Part shown: piece after piece, positions 45,860-58,547 of the stretch
Numbering within the stretch: the stretch's first letter is position 1
Layout: the number at the start of each line of letters is the position of its first letter
Assembly: GCA_029961685.1 (NCBI GenBank)
Contig: JARWKL010000009.1
Coordinates: forward strand, 26,739,208-26,803,207
Length of the DNA stretch: 64,000 nucleotides
Reading direction: 5' to 3'
Origin: Aristolochia californica
Lineage: Eukaryota > Streptophyta > Magnoliopsida > Piperales > Aristolochiaceae
Notes under the pieces: model-generated
What the model was told of the DNA's origin: nothing
Database searches by the model: none
The model's input: the letters and a program-made list of their open reading frames with translations, nothing else
Position numbers and translations under genes: made by a program

Positions 45860-47600
45860 TGTTGGTAATAAGATCCATATTGAGATAATTTTGATGATAA
45901 TAAATACTTAAGTTACTAATGATATATTAAATAATCATTGGCAATACAAAGAAACCAAATTAATTTTTTTGATGTCTATCCGTTCGATTGACCAAACACC
46001 ATCTAAACAACCCACTAAAAGGGGAAGAAGCGACTCAAGTTAGAAAATATATTGTTAGAATGGCCTTGTAGCAACCGCTTGACCGAACAAGATTGAGAAA
46101 ACTTTTTAGAAAACATTGTTTGAGGCACCATCTGAACGCTCAACACAACAAGCAAGGCAAGTGCATCTGTTCGATCCAATGAACTATGGTCAAACACCCA
46201 ATGAAGAGAAATGTCAATGGAAGCATCCATTTGACATGGTGTTTGAGTGGCAAACCAAAGAAATCAAACACCTAGGAGAGAGAAAAGGCATTGTGACAAA
46301 GCGTTTGGCTATTCATTTGAATGGACTAAAGAGAACAAAGAGGTGAAATATACGTTCATTAAAGACTGTCCAACTTGTCCACAACCATCTCAATGGCACA
46401 GAACAAGATTGATAGCTTCAATTTGACTAAGATAGGTTTTCAAAAAATTTAAGTGGCCTCTCTATGTGATTAGCAACAGAAAATAAAATTCCAAGTATTT
46501 TATTACAATAGTTAGTGGAGATTTCATCGAGATATGCTAGGATAAAACATCCATTTCCAAGCTCAACATTTCGGTTTTTTAATCTGGAGAACTTTTTTAT
46601 TTAAATTGATTTTGACTTTTAAAGCTTCCACTACTTCCAAGTACTCATACACTTTGAGATCAAATTTGAGGATTAGATTTGATTTTTTAAGACCCTAATA
46701 CACGAAGCTAAGTATTTATGAGCCTTTACTTTGAAATGTTTAATTGCTTAATATTATCCACCGTTATAACTTTTGTACCATTACTTTGAAATCATATTAT
46801 TTGCTCTCGAAAGAGAATTTGAAATTGTATTTGTATTTGTATTTATATAAATATTTTGGGGTCGTGGGTTGAAATTTTAAAACCCAAGTATCAATTTGCA
46901 TTTACTATGAAATATTTTGATTGAATTCGGTCTAAGCATACTGAAGTAATATTGATCAACTTTAAGATCATTTATTATGATCAACTTTACTATTTATGGG
47001 TTTAAACTTTAAAATAATTATTATATTTGCAAACCAATCCAAGTTTTATTACAGGCTTTGATCTTTAAATTAAGTCATTAAAGACTTATTGAGCTCCTAA
47101 ACATCTGAATAGGCATCTAGGATTGGTTGTGTTTATCAAATTATGCTTCTGTTGTAAAATATGCCTATTTGAGAGATATTTGTAAAAAGATGAATTTACA
47201 AGCAAGTAAGCCTTACAAACATAGGCCAAGCCTTGTGTGGGCAAGATCGTCCCTCATCTCATTTGTTGAGAGAAGTTTGAGTGGCTCAACAATTAGGTCC
47301 TATTTTGCTTGGGGTTTCTATTGGCTATTATTAAAGCCGTAAATCCTTGTGTAGAAAGACGTAACTGGATTTAGGCCAGTGTGCTAGTGAGATTGAACAA
47401 ACCCTTCCCAATTTAAGCCAAGTTTGTTTTGTCTAGGATGTGTACATAGATTTACTACTATAAATCTATGTGAGGACACATTATGAATTAATCATTGAGG
47501 TCAACTGAGTGACAAATGCCCAAGGTTTTAGGGTCGAGTTGGATCAGTCCCCCCATTCGGCTTGACCCAGTCCCTTCCCTTGATCTGATAGGGTTCTTTC
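45860..47600 (+). mobile_element. Long SIRE-like LTR (right border not fixed)
   Basis: It opens TGTTGGTAATAAG after a PPT and soon has TTTTGATGATAATAA, which also begins the LTRs near 59194 and 62450. 45980-46330 contains several imperfect GACCGAAC / GTTTGA motifs. The end lies somewhere near 47400-47600. ORFs inside have no recognised domain. Confidence 0.5.
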
Positions 47601-47788
47601 AATTCTTACATTAAATGTGAAGACAGGATTGAATGGAAATCAGCAAAGAAAAACAATATATGATACATTTCAGTCATATGAACCAATGCAAATTTGTATA
47701 TAGTTCCACTAAACATCCAAAAAATAAACAAAATTCAAAATTTTCATTATTTGTCGTTCCCTTCAACAAGTAAATTAATGCAAGGATT

Positions 47789-50700
47789 TCATATAAATGG
47801 GAATATGATGTACTCTGCATAGAAGAGATTCCAAATAAAACGATATAACCTGGAGTTTGCTTCCTGCAAAGCGTATACATTAAAACAAGTGAAAAACCAT
47901 ATTCAACTGAAGAGTTTGATTAAGCTGCTCGGTTCTATCTAAATTAAACAATATAACTTGGGACTTAAATAACCAACATTATCAGAAGATGCCATTCACC
48001 AAAAAGTTTGCCGCATCCATCTCAATCTAAAAAAACTAAGTTGTTGACTTGATGACATAATAAGGAAATTAAAAAAACATAAAAATGTGGTGTGTGGCAA
48101 AGAGCTCTGAGGGGAGATAGAGCCAGCAATCACGGTGCATCGTCAAAGAGAGAATAATCCGTACTTTCTTGGTCGAGGAGGAAAAGATTGTCAAGAAAGT
48201 GTTGAAGGTTCAAAAATCCAAGGAGAAGGAAGCTCCAACAAGCTAATGAGTTTGAGAACAAGCTTGAATTTTTTAGTGGATCTCTATTTGTGTTTCTTTT
48301 ACAATGTTAGGCTGTATTCGATGACACTAACCCCAATTACTAATCTATTTTACTCTATTATTTTTCTTTATAATTTTGGAAATACTGTGTGTGCTTTTTC
48401 TTGTAATTAGTAGGGAAAAAAGAGTTATATTATTTGTGTTGTAGACACATCGTAGGTCTGTTATGTGTAAATCTAAACGTTGAGGGTGTGAAGTAGTCAA
48501 AAGTCTCACATTGAAAAATCTTAAGAGTAATGATTGGGTTATAAGGTTGAACAATAGGCCTCCTAAATGGTTAGTCATTTTAGAAAGGAACTAGACTCAC
48601 TCCAAAATTGGTATTAAAACAAGTTGTGTAGGCCAAGGCCCAGTGTGTATTTTTCAGGTTATTTGTGTTGTATAAGCTCCATGAGGTGAACCAAATCGTT
48701 TGTATATTGTGTATACGCCACAGGCTTATTATGTAAAGACCCATTATGTGTAAGGCTAGACAGGAGGAGTGTTAAGTGGGAAAAAGTTTCACATTGAGAA
48801 AACTTAATAGTGACTGGATTACAAGGTTGATCAATAAAGTTCCAAAATAACTAGTCATTTTAGGATAGAACCGGGGTCAACCCAACAAAATGATTTGCAG
48901 GAGGGGGTGGAAGCCCCTCTCTCTCTCTTCTTTATGCACTTTGAGGAAGGGGACCCTAGCCTCCTTGCAATGTACAACACTTTTACACTTCGATGACAGG
49001 CCCTCCCCCCTTGATGCACAGAAGAGGACAGCCCCTTCTCTTGCAATCATATAGAGGAGGGAGAATGCTACTCCTCTCCTCTACTCACTTTATTTGCATT
49101 AATAGGGTTGGTGTTGCAATCCCCACAATCAACAGCAGGAAAGTGACAGGGAAGGGCGAGGTGCCCTCCCCCATAGTTGTAGAGAAGAAGGCAGTGGCAG
49201 TCACCTCCCATTTTCTTTGCACCAACAAGGGAGGTACTCCCATGTTCCCCTTCCCAGAAGGTCACCAGGTTTTCCCTAATTACAGGTTTTTAAGATTTCA
49301 TACTGGAGAGGGCTTCAGGTCACCAATTCAACTGGTCAATCAGTTCAGGGTCTCTTAGCACTGAATTAGAACTGTCATCAAAGAATCATATGAGAAATCT
49401 TTAAATTCGACCTTGTATGTACCATCACTTTTTTGTCAAGTTTAACATTTAGTTGGGATTATCTAAGTTATGCTGTTTAAACCGTTAGGAGTAGAAATCA
49501 CAGCAATAGCCTTTGAAACAAGACACTAGTTGAATTAATTTGCATCGGCTACTAATAAACAGTAGCCCTATGTCAGTGGGAATAAACTTTTACCTTGGTG
49601 TAGTTTGCTTCGTGCAAAACCCATACCTGCATGAAAGAATCAATCAGTAACAAGTGTATGTGTGTGTGTGTGAGAGAGAGAGAGTACAACCCATAATAAT
49701 GCAAATAATCTTTCTTAAACTAAAAAATGTCTACTCAATGCAATATCAAAACACAAAATAAAAAGGCCATGTAGTCACAGAAAAAAACCTGCCAAATCAG
49801 AGTCAATGCCAAGATAGCATGCGCAACTACCATTAGATCGCACCTAAACACCTGAAAATATGAAAAAACAATAGCCCGTAAGGATAAGAAATTAAATGGA
49901 TCAACGTTTTGAAATAAAAAAAAACTTAGATAGAAGAGGAAGAATCAAATTTTCATCTAGTTGTGTATAGACTAATTGAGGGTGTGTTAACCAAAGGAAA
50001 TCATTGGAAAAAGTGCACTTAGAAATTTTCTGTTTGACCAAACTTCTCGCTGTGTTGGTTTTAGGAAGATGGAAATTCACACCTCAATTCCTCTTGTCTA
50101 GATAAAAAAATCAGTCTCCGATTGCTCCGGTAGGAGAAGTAGATAAAAATAAACTGAGAAGGCACAAATACAAGAAAACCAGTCAAAAGAATTTTTTCAA
50201 TGGAAAAATTTGTCACTGTGCTGTCACAAAACAAAAAAAAAAAGTCACCGAAAAATTAATTCCCCACCATTTTTTTCCAATGACAAAAAAAATAGTCCCT
50301 AAGCATTAATGATATAAGCACCATAAATAGATTCCTTAGCTCAATCTTGAGAAAAGGTTTCTCCATTATTTCCTTGTAGAAGAACCTATATTTGAAAAAG
50401 TGATCTTCTCTTCACCAACTTTACATCCTTCATTGGTGCCTAAAATGCTTTTTCTTTTCAGTATTTTGGCTTTCATGACCCCCTATTTCGGCAATGGCCT
50501 ATAGATTTTTTCTACTTCATGAAATCTCTTCTAGTAATTTAATGTTTCTCTTAAAAACAATTATCATTATTTAAAAACTTTCTTTGTGTTGTTGACCTAG
50601 CTCTATTCATTAAATTGTTGCACATGGTGAACAAAAATTCAAATTTTTATTTCAATTTCACAAAATTCTTATACTGAATAAAGAAAACCTTGTGTGATGC

Positions 50701-51050
50701 CAATAGCAGAGCAAAAAAAAAAAAAAGATATTGTAATCAACATGAAGGCTGATAGCAAGTTCAATATCAAAGTTGTTAAGGAATAGTCCCACATGGATTA
50801 GTGTGTACAAAGATCTTGAATTTATTAGTTGGGAAAAAGGTTTCCTAAGTTGACTAGTCATTTTGGGATAGGGCTTTGGAACCAATTTAACAAAAGTGAT
50901 AAGAGAGCTACCACCTTAGGCCTATAAATTGCAGCAAGGATCGCACCAAGATAATTGACCAAGAGAAGCCCACATCCTAAAAAGGATATGTTTCTAACAC
51001 CAAGCTTTGTTGCAAATGTTGATATCTGGAACCTGACAAAAAGAATACAT

Positions 51051-51088
<38 letters not shown>

Positions 51089-54000
51089 ATTTGCCTAGTG
51101 CAACGAACATTTAAATAACAATATAGTAAGGAAAAGCCAATGAAAGTGACACAACACAGAAGTTTAGATTCAAGGGATACAAAATGGAATGCTTCCTCTA
51201 AAATGTGATTAACCTACACTTCGGCAAGAACTAAAAAAATTACAATCTGAATTCAAGTTTGATAGATAAAACTTGAAATACAGAATGAAGGGTTTATATG
51301 GCTATTAATAAAAAAAGCAAAAACAGAGAAGAAAATGATAAGTTTATCCTAGAGAGAACAAAAACCAGAACTTCATTCAATAGAAAAATCGTAATTTATG
51401 TGTTACATATTAAAGCCTTGTAGGCATACAAACTAATAAACCAGGAACTCCTACGCTGTCTGATATAATAGACACTCTGAATAGGACTTTTAAATCTAGT
51501 TCTACTTTCTAGAAAAGAAATTTAAAAACAGGAACAACTTCTAACCTATGAAATCATTAACTACGCTGTCTGATATAGGAGACAAACTCTGAACAGGACT
51601 TTTAAATCTAGTTCTCCTTTCTGGAAAATAAATTTAAAAACAGGAACAAGTTCTAATCTATGAAATCATTAACTTCAGACTCTCCATTTTAGAAATGAAG
51701 ATCCACACCTAAAACAAGAAACTACTACTTAAAAAAATACTTTCTAACAGAAGTTTAACAAAAATATCAAATTGCTATTTGAGTCATGCTTCTTGTAACA
51801 AAACATCAAGCTACTTGTCCAATAAATCATCTAATTTCAGCAACCTTGAAATAAGAAATTGCAACTTACAGAGACTTTCTAATTTCAGACATTCTATTCT
51901 TAGAACTTGAGCCCAAAATAGGAAATTCAAGTATCTTTAAATTAACTCTCTTTCTTTCTTCTTCTTTCGTAAATATTGGTGATTTTGAAGAGATCTCTTG
52001 GGCTTAGATATTCTCCAGTTAGATCTTTCACATTATGATGTATTACATCATTCTCCCCTTCCTGAAAAGAACATGTTTTCGAATTCTCACTCTCATTTGT
52101 CTTTGATATGGAAAAAGATGTTTCACATTAAAGACATTGCTAATTTTCAAATCGGCAGGGAGCTCCACCTTGTAAGCAGTATTATCGTTCATCTTGGCAA
52201 GTATCTTGTAAGGTCCAAGCTTACTTGTTTCAGCTTGTGATATTCACTGCCAAAGTATTGTACCTTAGACAAATCCAAACTTCATCACCAACTTCAAAAA
52301 TAAATTCCCATCTACACTTGTTATCTTGTTGTTTGTATTTTGCATAATTGGCTTCAATATTTGTATGGGCTTGTTCATGAATTGCCTTCCAATCAGAAAT
52401 CATGTCTGTGACTGTCTTATTTGGACATCCAACAATAGGAATAGGAGAAAAGTTGCAACCACGGGCTACCAGAAATGGAGAAAAGTTATATTCCCATTCT
52501 TATTGCAATTAAACTCAAATTCTAACCTCAGTAAAGCTAAATCTCAATTCTTCAATTTTTTTACATGAGTGTACAACATATTGCCCTACATTCTGATCAT
52601 AACTTCTATTTGATCATCTATTTGAGGATGAATAGTGTTAAACTTCAAATTAGTCCCTAATTGCTTCCACAAGTTATTTAAAAAACTGCTCATGAGTTTG
52701 GTATCTTTGCTAATATTGGACAACCTTTTTTAATAAATTCCAGCCACTTTGCTTGTATCATGAGAAGATTTTCAAGGAATGAACTTGGCCATTTTAGAGA
52801 ATCTACCCACTAAAAAAAAAATACTACCCATCCTCCATTTGTGTGAGGCAACTCAACCATGAAATCCATAGAGACTTCAATGCGGGGGTAAGTAGAATGG
52901 CTACCACAAAAAATATTATCAAAATAAACTACCACAAATTTGCCTTTGAATGACCTCATTCATGTCCATCATGAAACTGTTAGTGGGCTTAGTGAGTCCA
53001 AAATATATCCACAAGCCATTCATAAAGACCCTCTCTTGTTGTGAGGTTTTCTATTCATCTGCTGACTGAATTTGCCACTTCTAAATCACTCTCAAACAAT
53101 ATTGCTCCCCCACGTAGCTGACCTAATGTATCTTCAAGTCTTGATATAAGAAATCTTTACTTGACTATGCTCTTGTTATTGGTTCTACAAAAAATTCATA
53201 TTAATCCAAGTTTCGTCTATATTAGACACCATTAGGGCTAGGACTACACAAGGACTGGTACTTTTTCATACTAATCCCTTTTGCTCCAACTCTTCAACTT
53301 CTCTTCTCAGCTCTTCATGCTCCTTGGCGACATGTAATAATGTGGCCCCCTTTGGCAAAGTAGAATCAAGTACAAACTCAATCATGTGTTAGTAGATCTA
53401 AAGGAAACACCTCTTAGAATTCACTGGGAACTCCTTGGACATGTTCGGGAGTGGCTGAAATCTCCTTTAGTGTAGTGTGATGCTTAGTACATATGAGAGC
53501 AAAAACTAATTGGCCAGTTTCCAAATGTTGTTCAAAATCAACTAAAGAAAGACATGTCATAGATTTGGACATGTCACAAAACAGAAAGTTTTTTTATAAA
53601 CAAGGAAACTATGAGTTCTTTTTTGAGAAACTACTAGGGCCTTCCAAGTACAAGGCGACACGCAACATGGGGATACATCCCACCAAATAGTGTCATAATA
53701 CCTATCTCCAATTGTAAAAGTAACTAATCATCTTTGAGGACACTTGCACTTCATTAGCATTATTGAACCATGCTAGTTTGTAGCGTTGTGGGTTGACTTT
53801 GGTCTTCAAGTTCAATTAATAAACTACTTGTTGCGAGATAATATTCTCACAACTACTTGAATCAATAATAACTTTTGTTGTATGACCTGCAAAAGAACAT
53901 GTAGTTGTGAAGATGTTATGCCTCAACTGATCTTCTTCTTGTTTAGGAGACATTCACCAAACTAGGATCATAGTCCCAAACATCAATTGTGTGAGCTTTG

Positions 54001-57000
54001 TTCACATTTTCATCATAATTTTCTTCTTCCTCCTTGTCATCAACAATAAACAATGGTATCCTTTTCAAACTCCCATTTTGATGCACTACCAATTGTTTTC
54101 CCTTTTGGCATTAAGATTTATTATGACCAAATCTCATGTGTTGGTCGCACGTAATGTTTTTGTTAAGTTGGGTCCAAGGCCCATCCCAAAATGACTAGCC
54201 AACTTAGGAAACCTCTTTACCAACTAATAAACTCAAGATCTTTGTACTCACTAATCTATGTGGGACTATTCCTTAACACTCCCCTTCACGTGTAGAGCCT
54301 CTTTTGTAGCTCCACAAGTGGATAATTTATGAGTAGGCAGTTTAGGTGTAGGCCTTCTTTTATGGCTTTACAAGTGGATAGTTTAGGTGTAGGCCCTCTT
54401 TTGTGGCTCTACAAGTAGATAGTTTTAGGTGCAGGCCCAAATATGAGTACCAATTCTGACACCATGCTAAGTTGGGTCCAAGGCCCATCCCAAAATGACT
54501 AACCAACTTAGGAAACCTCTTCACCAACTAATAAACTCAAGATCTTTGTACTCACTAATCTATGTGGGACTATTCCTTAACAGTTTTGCTTAAGTTGAAT
54601 GGGTTTTAAGATAGAATTTTAGATGGCAGATCTATTGGATATTGAGGTATTATATGCTAGATTTTAGGGTTTGAATGAGTTAGTGGGCACATTAAAAGTT
54701 CAAGTACTATTTTGGTGGTTAAAGGCGTGGAAGCGTGTTGGTACTACTTCTTAATAAACTAGGCTTTTCGAATAGCACCAGAAATATTCATGATAGTTTG
54801 GACACGCATTTCTTTTGTACTTGTGAGGTTTTAGGCCACTAACATATCTTGCCACTAAATCTTCTTGACTTTCTCAACTTTAAGTCTAGTAATTAACTTA
54901 TGAAATTTATTAAATTGGGTCCAAGGCCCTATCCCAAAATGACTAATCAACTTAGGAAACCTCTTTCCCAACTAATAAACTCAAGATCTTTGTACTCACT
55001 AATCCATGTGGGACTATTCCTTAACACTCCCCCTCACGTGTAGACCATCTTTTGTGGCTCTACAAGTGGATAATTTAGGAGTAGGCAGTTTAGGTGTAGC
55101 CCTCTTTTGTGGCTCTAAAAGTGGATAGTTTTTAGGTATAGGCCCTCTTTTGTGGCTCTACAAGTAGTTAGTTTTTAGGTGTAGGCTCACATATGAGTAT
55201 CTGCCCTGATACCATATTAAATTGGGTCCAAGGCCCTATCCCAAAATGACTAGTCAACTTAGGAATCCTCTTTCCCAACTAATAAACTCAAGATCTTTAT
55301 ACTCACTAATCCATGTGGGACTATTCCTTAACAAAATTATTTACAAAATGATTACCTAAAGTGGGCTTGTTAAACTTCCCAGCCATGATTTGTTGATAAG
55401 TGAAAGGTAAAAACTCCTCATTCATAAGCTACTTCATATCTTTCCATGTTTGAACTTCTTGGAAAATTTCTTTTCGATGTATAGCGAGGCCTTGTCATCA
55501 AGCAGTGCTCGTCCCCTTAATCTACTCTCAATTATGGGAACCTTTATTTCAGACTGAAACTTTTTTATTTCGAACACATTGTCAATAACTTATGTCCAAT
55601 CTAGATATTCAGTAACTTTTGTCCACCATTGAGCTTATGAATTTCTACTTTAAAACCAGAATTATTATCATGACTTTGCTCATAAAATAACTTACTTGGA
55701 CATGAGCCCTTCAGTGGTGATAGGTGGCTTGGATGAAGTGGCTGAGGGGTTACTAAATCCACCAATTTGCCTCCAACTTGAGAACTTCTACATCTATAAA
55801 GGTTTGGAGATTTTTAAAAATCAAGTCAAATTTTCTAGCAATCCACACTCCTAACTCCTCTAGGGCTTTCTAGAACTCTCCATGGGTTATTCTACTTTGC
55901 ATTGCCTCCATATTTTCAGTGTAGGAATAACTTGTATGCAAGATGCCTTGAATTTGACCCAAGATGGTGGTTTAGATTCAAGGGATAAAAAAAGTTAAAT
56001 TCAGCTATAACATGGGTAAATAAGGAACAAACAGAACTTTATTCAATAGTAAAAGAGCGATTTCTATGTTACACATGAAAACTTTTTATAGGCATACAAA
56101 TCAACAAAACAGGAAACTTTCGTGCTGTCTTATATTGGTAATTAACTCAACTAAGGACTTTCTATATCTAGTTCTACTTGGTAGAAAAGAAATTTAAAAA
56201 CAGGAACAACTTCTAATCTACAGAGTTACAGAAATTTACATTTTCCTAGTTTAGAAATGAAGATACGCACTTAAAACAAGAAATCGATACTTAAAAGACA
56301 ACCTGATTGAACATTTTAACCAAAATAACAAGTTATTTGAGTAATACCTCCCATAAAAAACAACAAGTTACTTGTCCATAAAAATTTTTAATTTCCACAA
56401 CCTAGAAATAAGAAATTGCAATCTAGAGAGATTTTCTAACTTAGGACTTTCTATTCTTGGAACTTAAGCTTAAAATAAGAATTCCAGGCCTCCTTAAATT
56501 AAGTCTCCTTCTTTATTCTTCTTTTATAACCATGGGTAACTTTGGGGTGATCTCTTGTCCTTAGTATTATTCAGCCAAATTTTCCACATTATGATGTACT
56601 ACATCAGAAAGTCAGAAAACTAAAAGAGTCTCAATTTCAATATCAAAGGTAGGATTTGTATACAAATAACATAGTTAAATATTTAAGAGTCATATATAAA
56701 AACTTTGCCTAACAGCCCATTTTGGTGATTAAACAGTGAACTTACTTGCGATCACCTTCTACATCTGGAAGATCTTTGGTTATAGCAATAACAAGAGCAA
56801 ATAGAGTCACAAATGTTGTGATAAAAACATCTGGTGCACTGCACGAAGAAAAGGAGAATAGGGATCAACCAATGTTTTAACACAAGCTCAAATGCCATGT
56901 TTCTACATGCATTCATCAGGTGGTACTTATTTTTCTTATAACACCTTTGAAGGCTACTCATTTAGGTATTTGTTCATGTGCATAGATGGAGTACGAGAGA

Positions 57001-57592
57001 TCATCGACTTAATGCAATGAAATAACAACTGGCATACACCTCCACTCAAAAGTAAGGCCCAGGACAGCTCTACTAGCATAACATAGACCAAAATTAAGTA
57101 GAAAGCCTCGTACCTGTCAACACCAATAAAATACAGAACTAAGAAAGGGAGCAAACACATAAGTCCAAGATATCAGACATCGCTAATGTTCAAAGAATAT
57201 TTCGAATTTCAATGAGAGCACTCATACATTCTTAAAATGAGGTATAATGAACAATTATAAAATTATTCTTCCAATTTGCTGCTCAAACTACAAAATGCAA
57301 CCAAAATTCCACAGCAGTATTTGGTGTCCTTTGTACAAGAAAAGAGAGAGAATGTGGTAACTTAACTGTCGCAATGATCAGAAATGCTACAATAGGAAAT
57401 CTTTTCAACCTAAATGGAGGAACAGAATATATAGTGCCAAGGAAAAGACCCAAGGTATAAAGTGCAGAAAGGAATGAGCCAAAGTTCAATCCAGCAATTA
57501 AAAAACCAATAGCTGCAAGAGCTAACACCAAAGCCCAAGCTGAGGAAACTGAGAAGTCTGCAGCAGCTATGGGCAAATAGGGCTTGTTTATC
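47789..57592 (-). CDS. HST: Homogentisate solanesyltransferase, C-terminal seven exons (5' part not in window)
   Basis: A plastid-envelope UbiA prenyltransferase that joins homogentisate and solanesyl diphosphate to make the plastoquinone-9 precursor. Exons in order: 57592-57367, 57113-57040, 56838-56746, 51032-50915, 49851-49789, 49626-49594, 47863-47789. All have AG/GT borders and phases fit; together 226 codons to a TGA. The text shows [28 protein letters not shown], the second Asp-rich motif [10 protein letters not shown], and the end [23 protein letters not shown] favours HST over the tocopherol enzyme HPT. The first Asp-rich motif, transit peptide and start must lie on exons above 57592 that I could not find. 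Repeats enlarge the introns, one to 5.7 kb. Confidence 0.88.
48487..48887 (+). mobile_element. TRIM element in the last HST intron
   Basis: LTRs of about 120 bp at 48487-48607 and 48770-48887. The first is followed by TGGTATTAAAAC (decayed PBS); the second is preceded by CAGGAGGAG (PPT). The interior is about 160 bp. The LTR shares ACTAGTCATTTTAGGATAG with the TRIM LTR at 50774. No clean TSD. Confidence 0.65.
48888..49593. other. Intron sequence, no gene seen
   Basis: 48900-49350 is CT/GGA-rich with two ORFs of 65-121 codons on opposite strands and no known motif. The rest is plain intron. Confidence 0.5.
49653..49684 (+). repeat. (GT)n(GA)n microsatellite in an HST intron
   Basis: About nine GT units followed by about six GA units, 27 bp from exon 49594-49626. 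Confidence 0.85.
50774..50892 (+). mobile_element. TRIM solo LTR (119 bp), TSD AAAGT, next to an HST splice site
   Basis: TGTTAAGGAATAG...TTTAACA, antisense to HST, flanked by AAAGT at 50769-50773 and 50893-50897. It is the reverse complement of the LTRs at 54161 and 54908. Its edge is 22 nt inside the intron that starts at 50914. Confidence 0.9.
51053..51083 (+). repeat. (GA)n microsatellite in an HST intron
   Basis: About 14 GA units, starting some 20 bp upstream of HST exon 51032-50915 (on the acceptor side). Confidence 0.9.
51451..51671 (+). repeat. 110-bp tandem duplication inside the gypsy LTR
   Basis: Two copies starting CTACGCTGTCTGATATA at 51451 and 51561, with scattered mismatches. 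The other LTR has one copy, which explains part of the length difference between the two LTRs. Confidence 0.85.
54161..54582 (-). mobile_element. TRIM element nested in the gypsy element, TSD GTTTT
   Basis: LTRs of 118 bp at 54161-54278 and 54465-54582 with about 3 differences. PBS (reverse complement TCTGACACCA at 54455-54464) abuts the right LTR, so the element reads on the - strand. TSD GTTTT is at 54156-54160 and 54583-54587. The interior is about 186 bp and holds three to four imperfect copies of a 40-50 bp unit with GGCCCTCTTTTGTGGCTCTA. No coding sequence. Confidence 0.93.
54908..55333 (-). mobile_element. TRIM element nested in the gypsy element, TSD AAATT
   Basis: LTRs of 119 bp at 54908-55026 and 55215-55333. 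PBS reverse complement CTGATACCA ends at 55214. TSD AAATT is at 54903-54907 and 55334-55338. The same internal repeats as the copy at 54161 are present. Confidence 0.93.
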
Positions 57593-58106
57593 CTGACAAT
57601 ACAAAATAATAAACTATTTAGACAGTACAATCATAAAAAAGATTTCTTAGTCAAATATTAAATAAGTAGAAAAGAGAAATTGCAAATCACCGAGTCTGGT
57701 CAAGTTTTGAAAAACACCAATCTGTACCTAAAATCTTAATTCTATTTTTTACACAGGAAAAATCAGCCCAGATTTTATTTCGTAGAAGTCTATTATACTC
57801 AATATCTCGATGGTTTCAGTAAGGAAGGGTAAAGAGTACAGCTAAGGTAACACACTTAATTGAGATAACACTTTGGTCTCTTAGAATACCAAGAGAATTC
57901 ATAGAACCTGTTTAAGAACCTAAGAACAGAGCAAATGGCATTCATTGAGTGATCTCAGTTGATCAGTATTAAGCTGTTAATAAGATAGCTATATGGACAT
58001 CTTATTTGAAAGTATTCATACATTCTAACTCAGCAATCAACAAACCAAGGAGAAAAAGCTTGTTGGATGCACTTGCAAACATTGATATCTAAGAATCTAT
58101 GCATAA
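57593..58106. other. Intron or upstream sequence of HST; no exon found
   Basis: It follows (on the - strand, precedes) the acceptor of the first visible HST exon. I looked for the expected exon with the NQxxDxxxD motif and did not find it here. Confidence 0.5.
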
Positions 58107-58547
58107 TGTTAGAAGGCACCCACATGAAGGGGTGGCATGGCTGGTAAATAAAGGAGAATCTCACCCATGTGTAGGGTTGGCAAAGAGGTAAATAAGGATG
58201 ACTTCCATAAAGATGGCATAAGGGTATAATTATGTAAGCTTATGTATGTCCACTTATGTCTTTTCTTTCTTAAAGCATGTAGCCCTAAGGGCATTTTAGT
58301 CATTGTAAACATCCTCTCACAACCATAAACAAGAGCCTCAAGGCATGGGGTAGAGCATTAAGCCTCTCCCTTTCTCACTCACGTCCCTAACCTATTATCT
58401 CCTTTTCCACGAGCTCTCTCTCTCACTCTCTCTCTTTCTCAACTAGTCGTCCCTTTCTTGTTGCTCTATCCTTCTTTCTTCTTCTTCCTCCTCTCTTTCT
58501 CTACCACCTTGATCGAGGCTTTCCACTATGAAGTACTAAATTACACA
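58107..58547 (+). mobile_element. copia solo LTR (441 bp), TSD CATAA
   Basis: TGTTAGAAGGC...AATTACACA, CT-rich in its 3' half, flanked by CATAA (58102-58106 and 58548-58552). It resembles the LTRs at 37616-38678. No PBS or PPT is attached, so it arose by LTR-LTR recombination. Confidence 0.88.

Larger units (their letters stand above)
51147..56606 (-). mobile_element. Ty3/gypsy element in an HST intron, TSD GAAAG
   Basis: LTRs at 51147-52050 (904 bp) and 55955-56606 (652 bp) share their ends (TGAC at the left border of each, ACATCA at the right). The outer flanks are both GAAAG (51142-51146, 56607-56611). On the - strand: gag-like text (55600-55370, LRGRALLDD), RT N-terminal region (about 53340-53270, [20 protein letters not shown]), and the integrase end [20 protein letters not shown] with [11 protein letters not shown] (about 52215-52100). 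PPT GGAAGGGGAGA abuts the LTR at 52051. It is decayed and internally deleted, and carries two TRIMs. Confidence 0.85.

Noticed and set aside
46116..46346. 76-codon ORF in the SIRE-like LTR
   Set aside because: Lies wholly within an LTR and its motif cluster; no known domain.
48993..49358. 121-codon ORF in an HST intron
   Set aside because: Sits between two in-frame HST exons on the opposite strand; low-complexity, with a rival ORF on the other strand.
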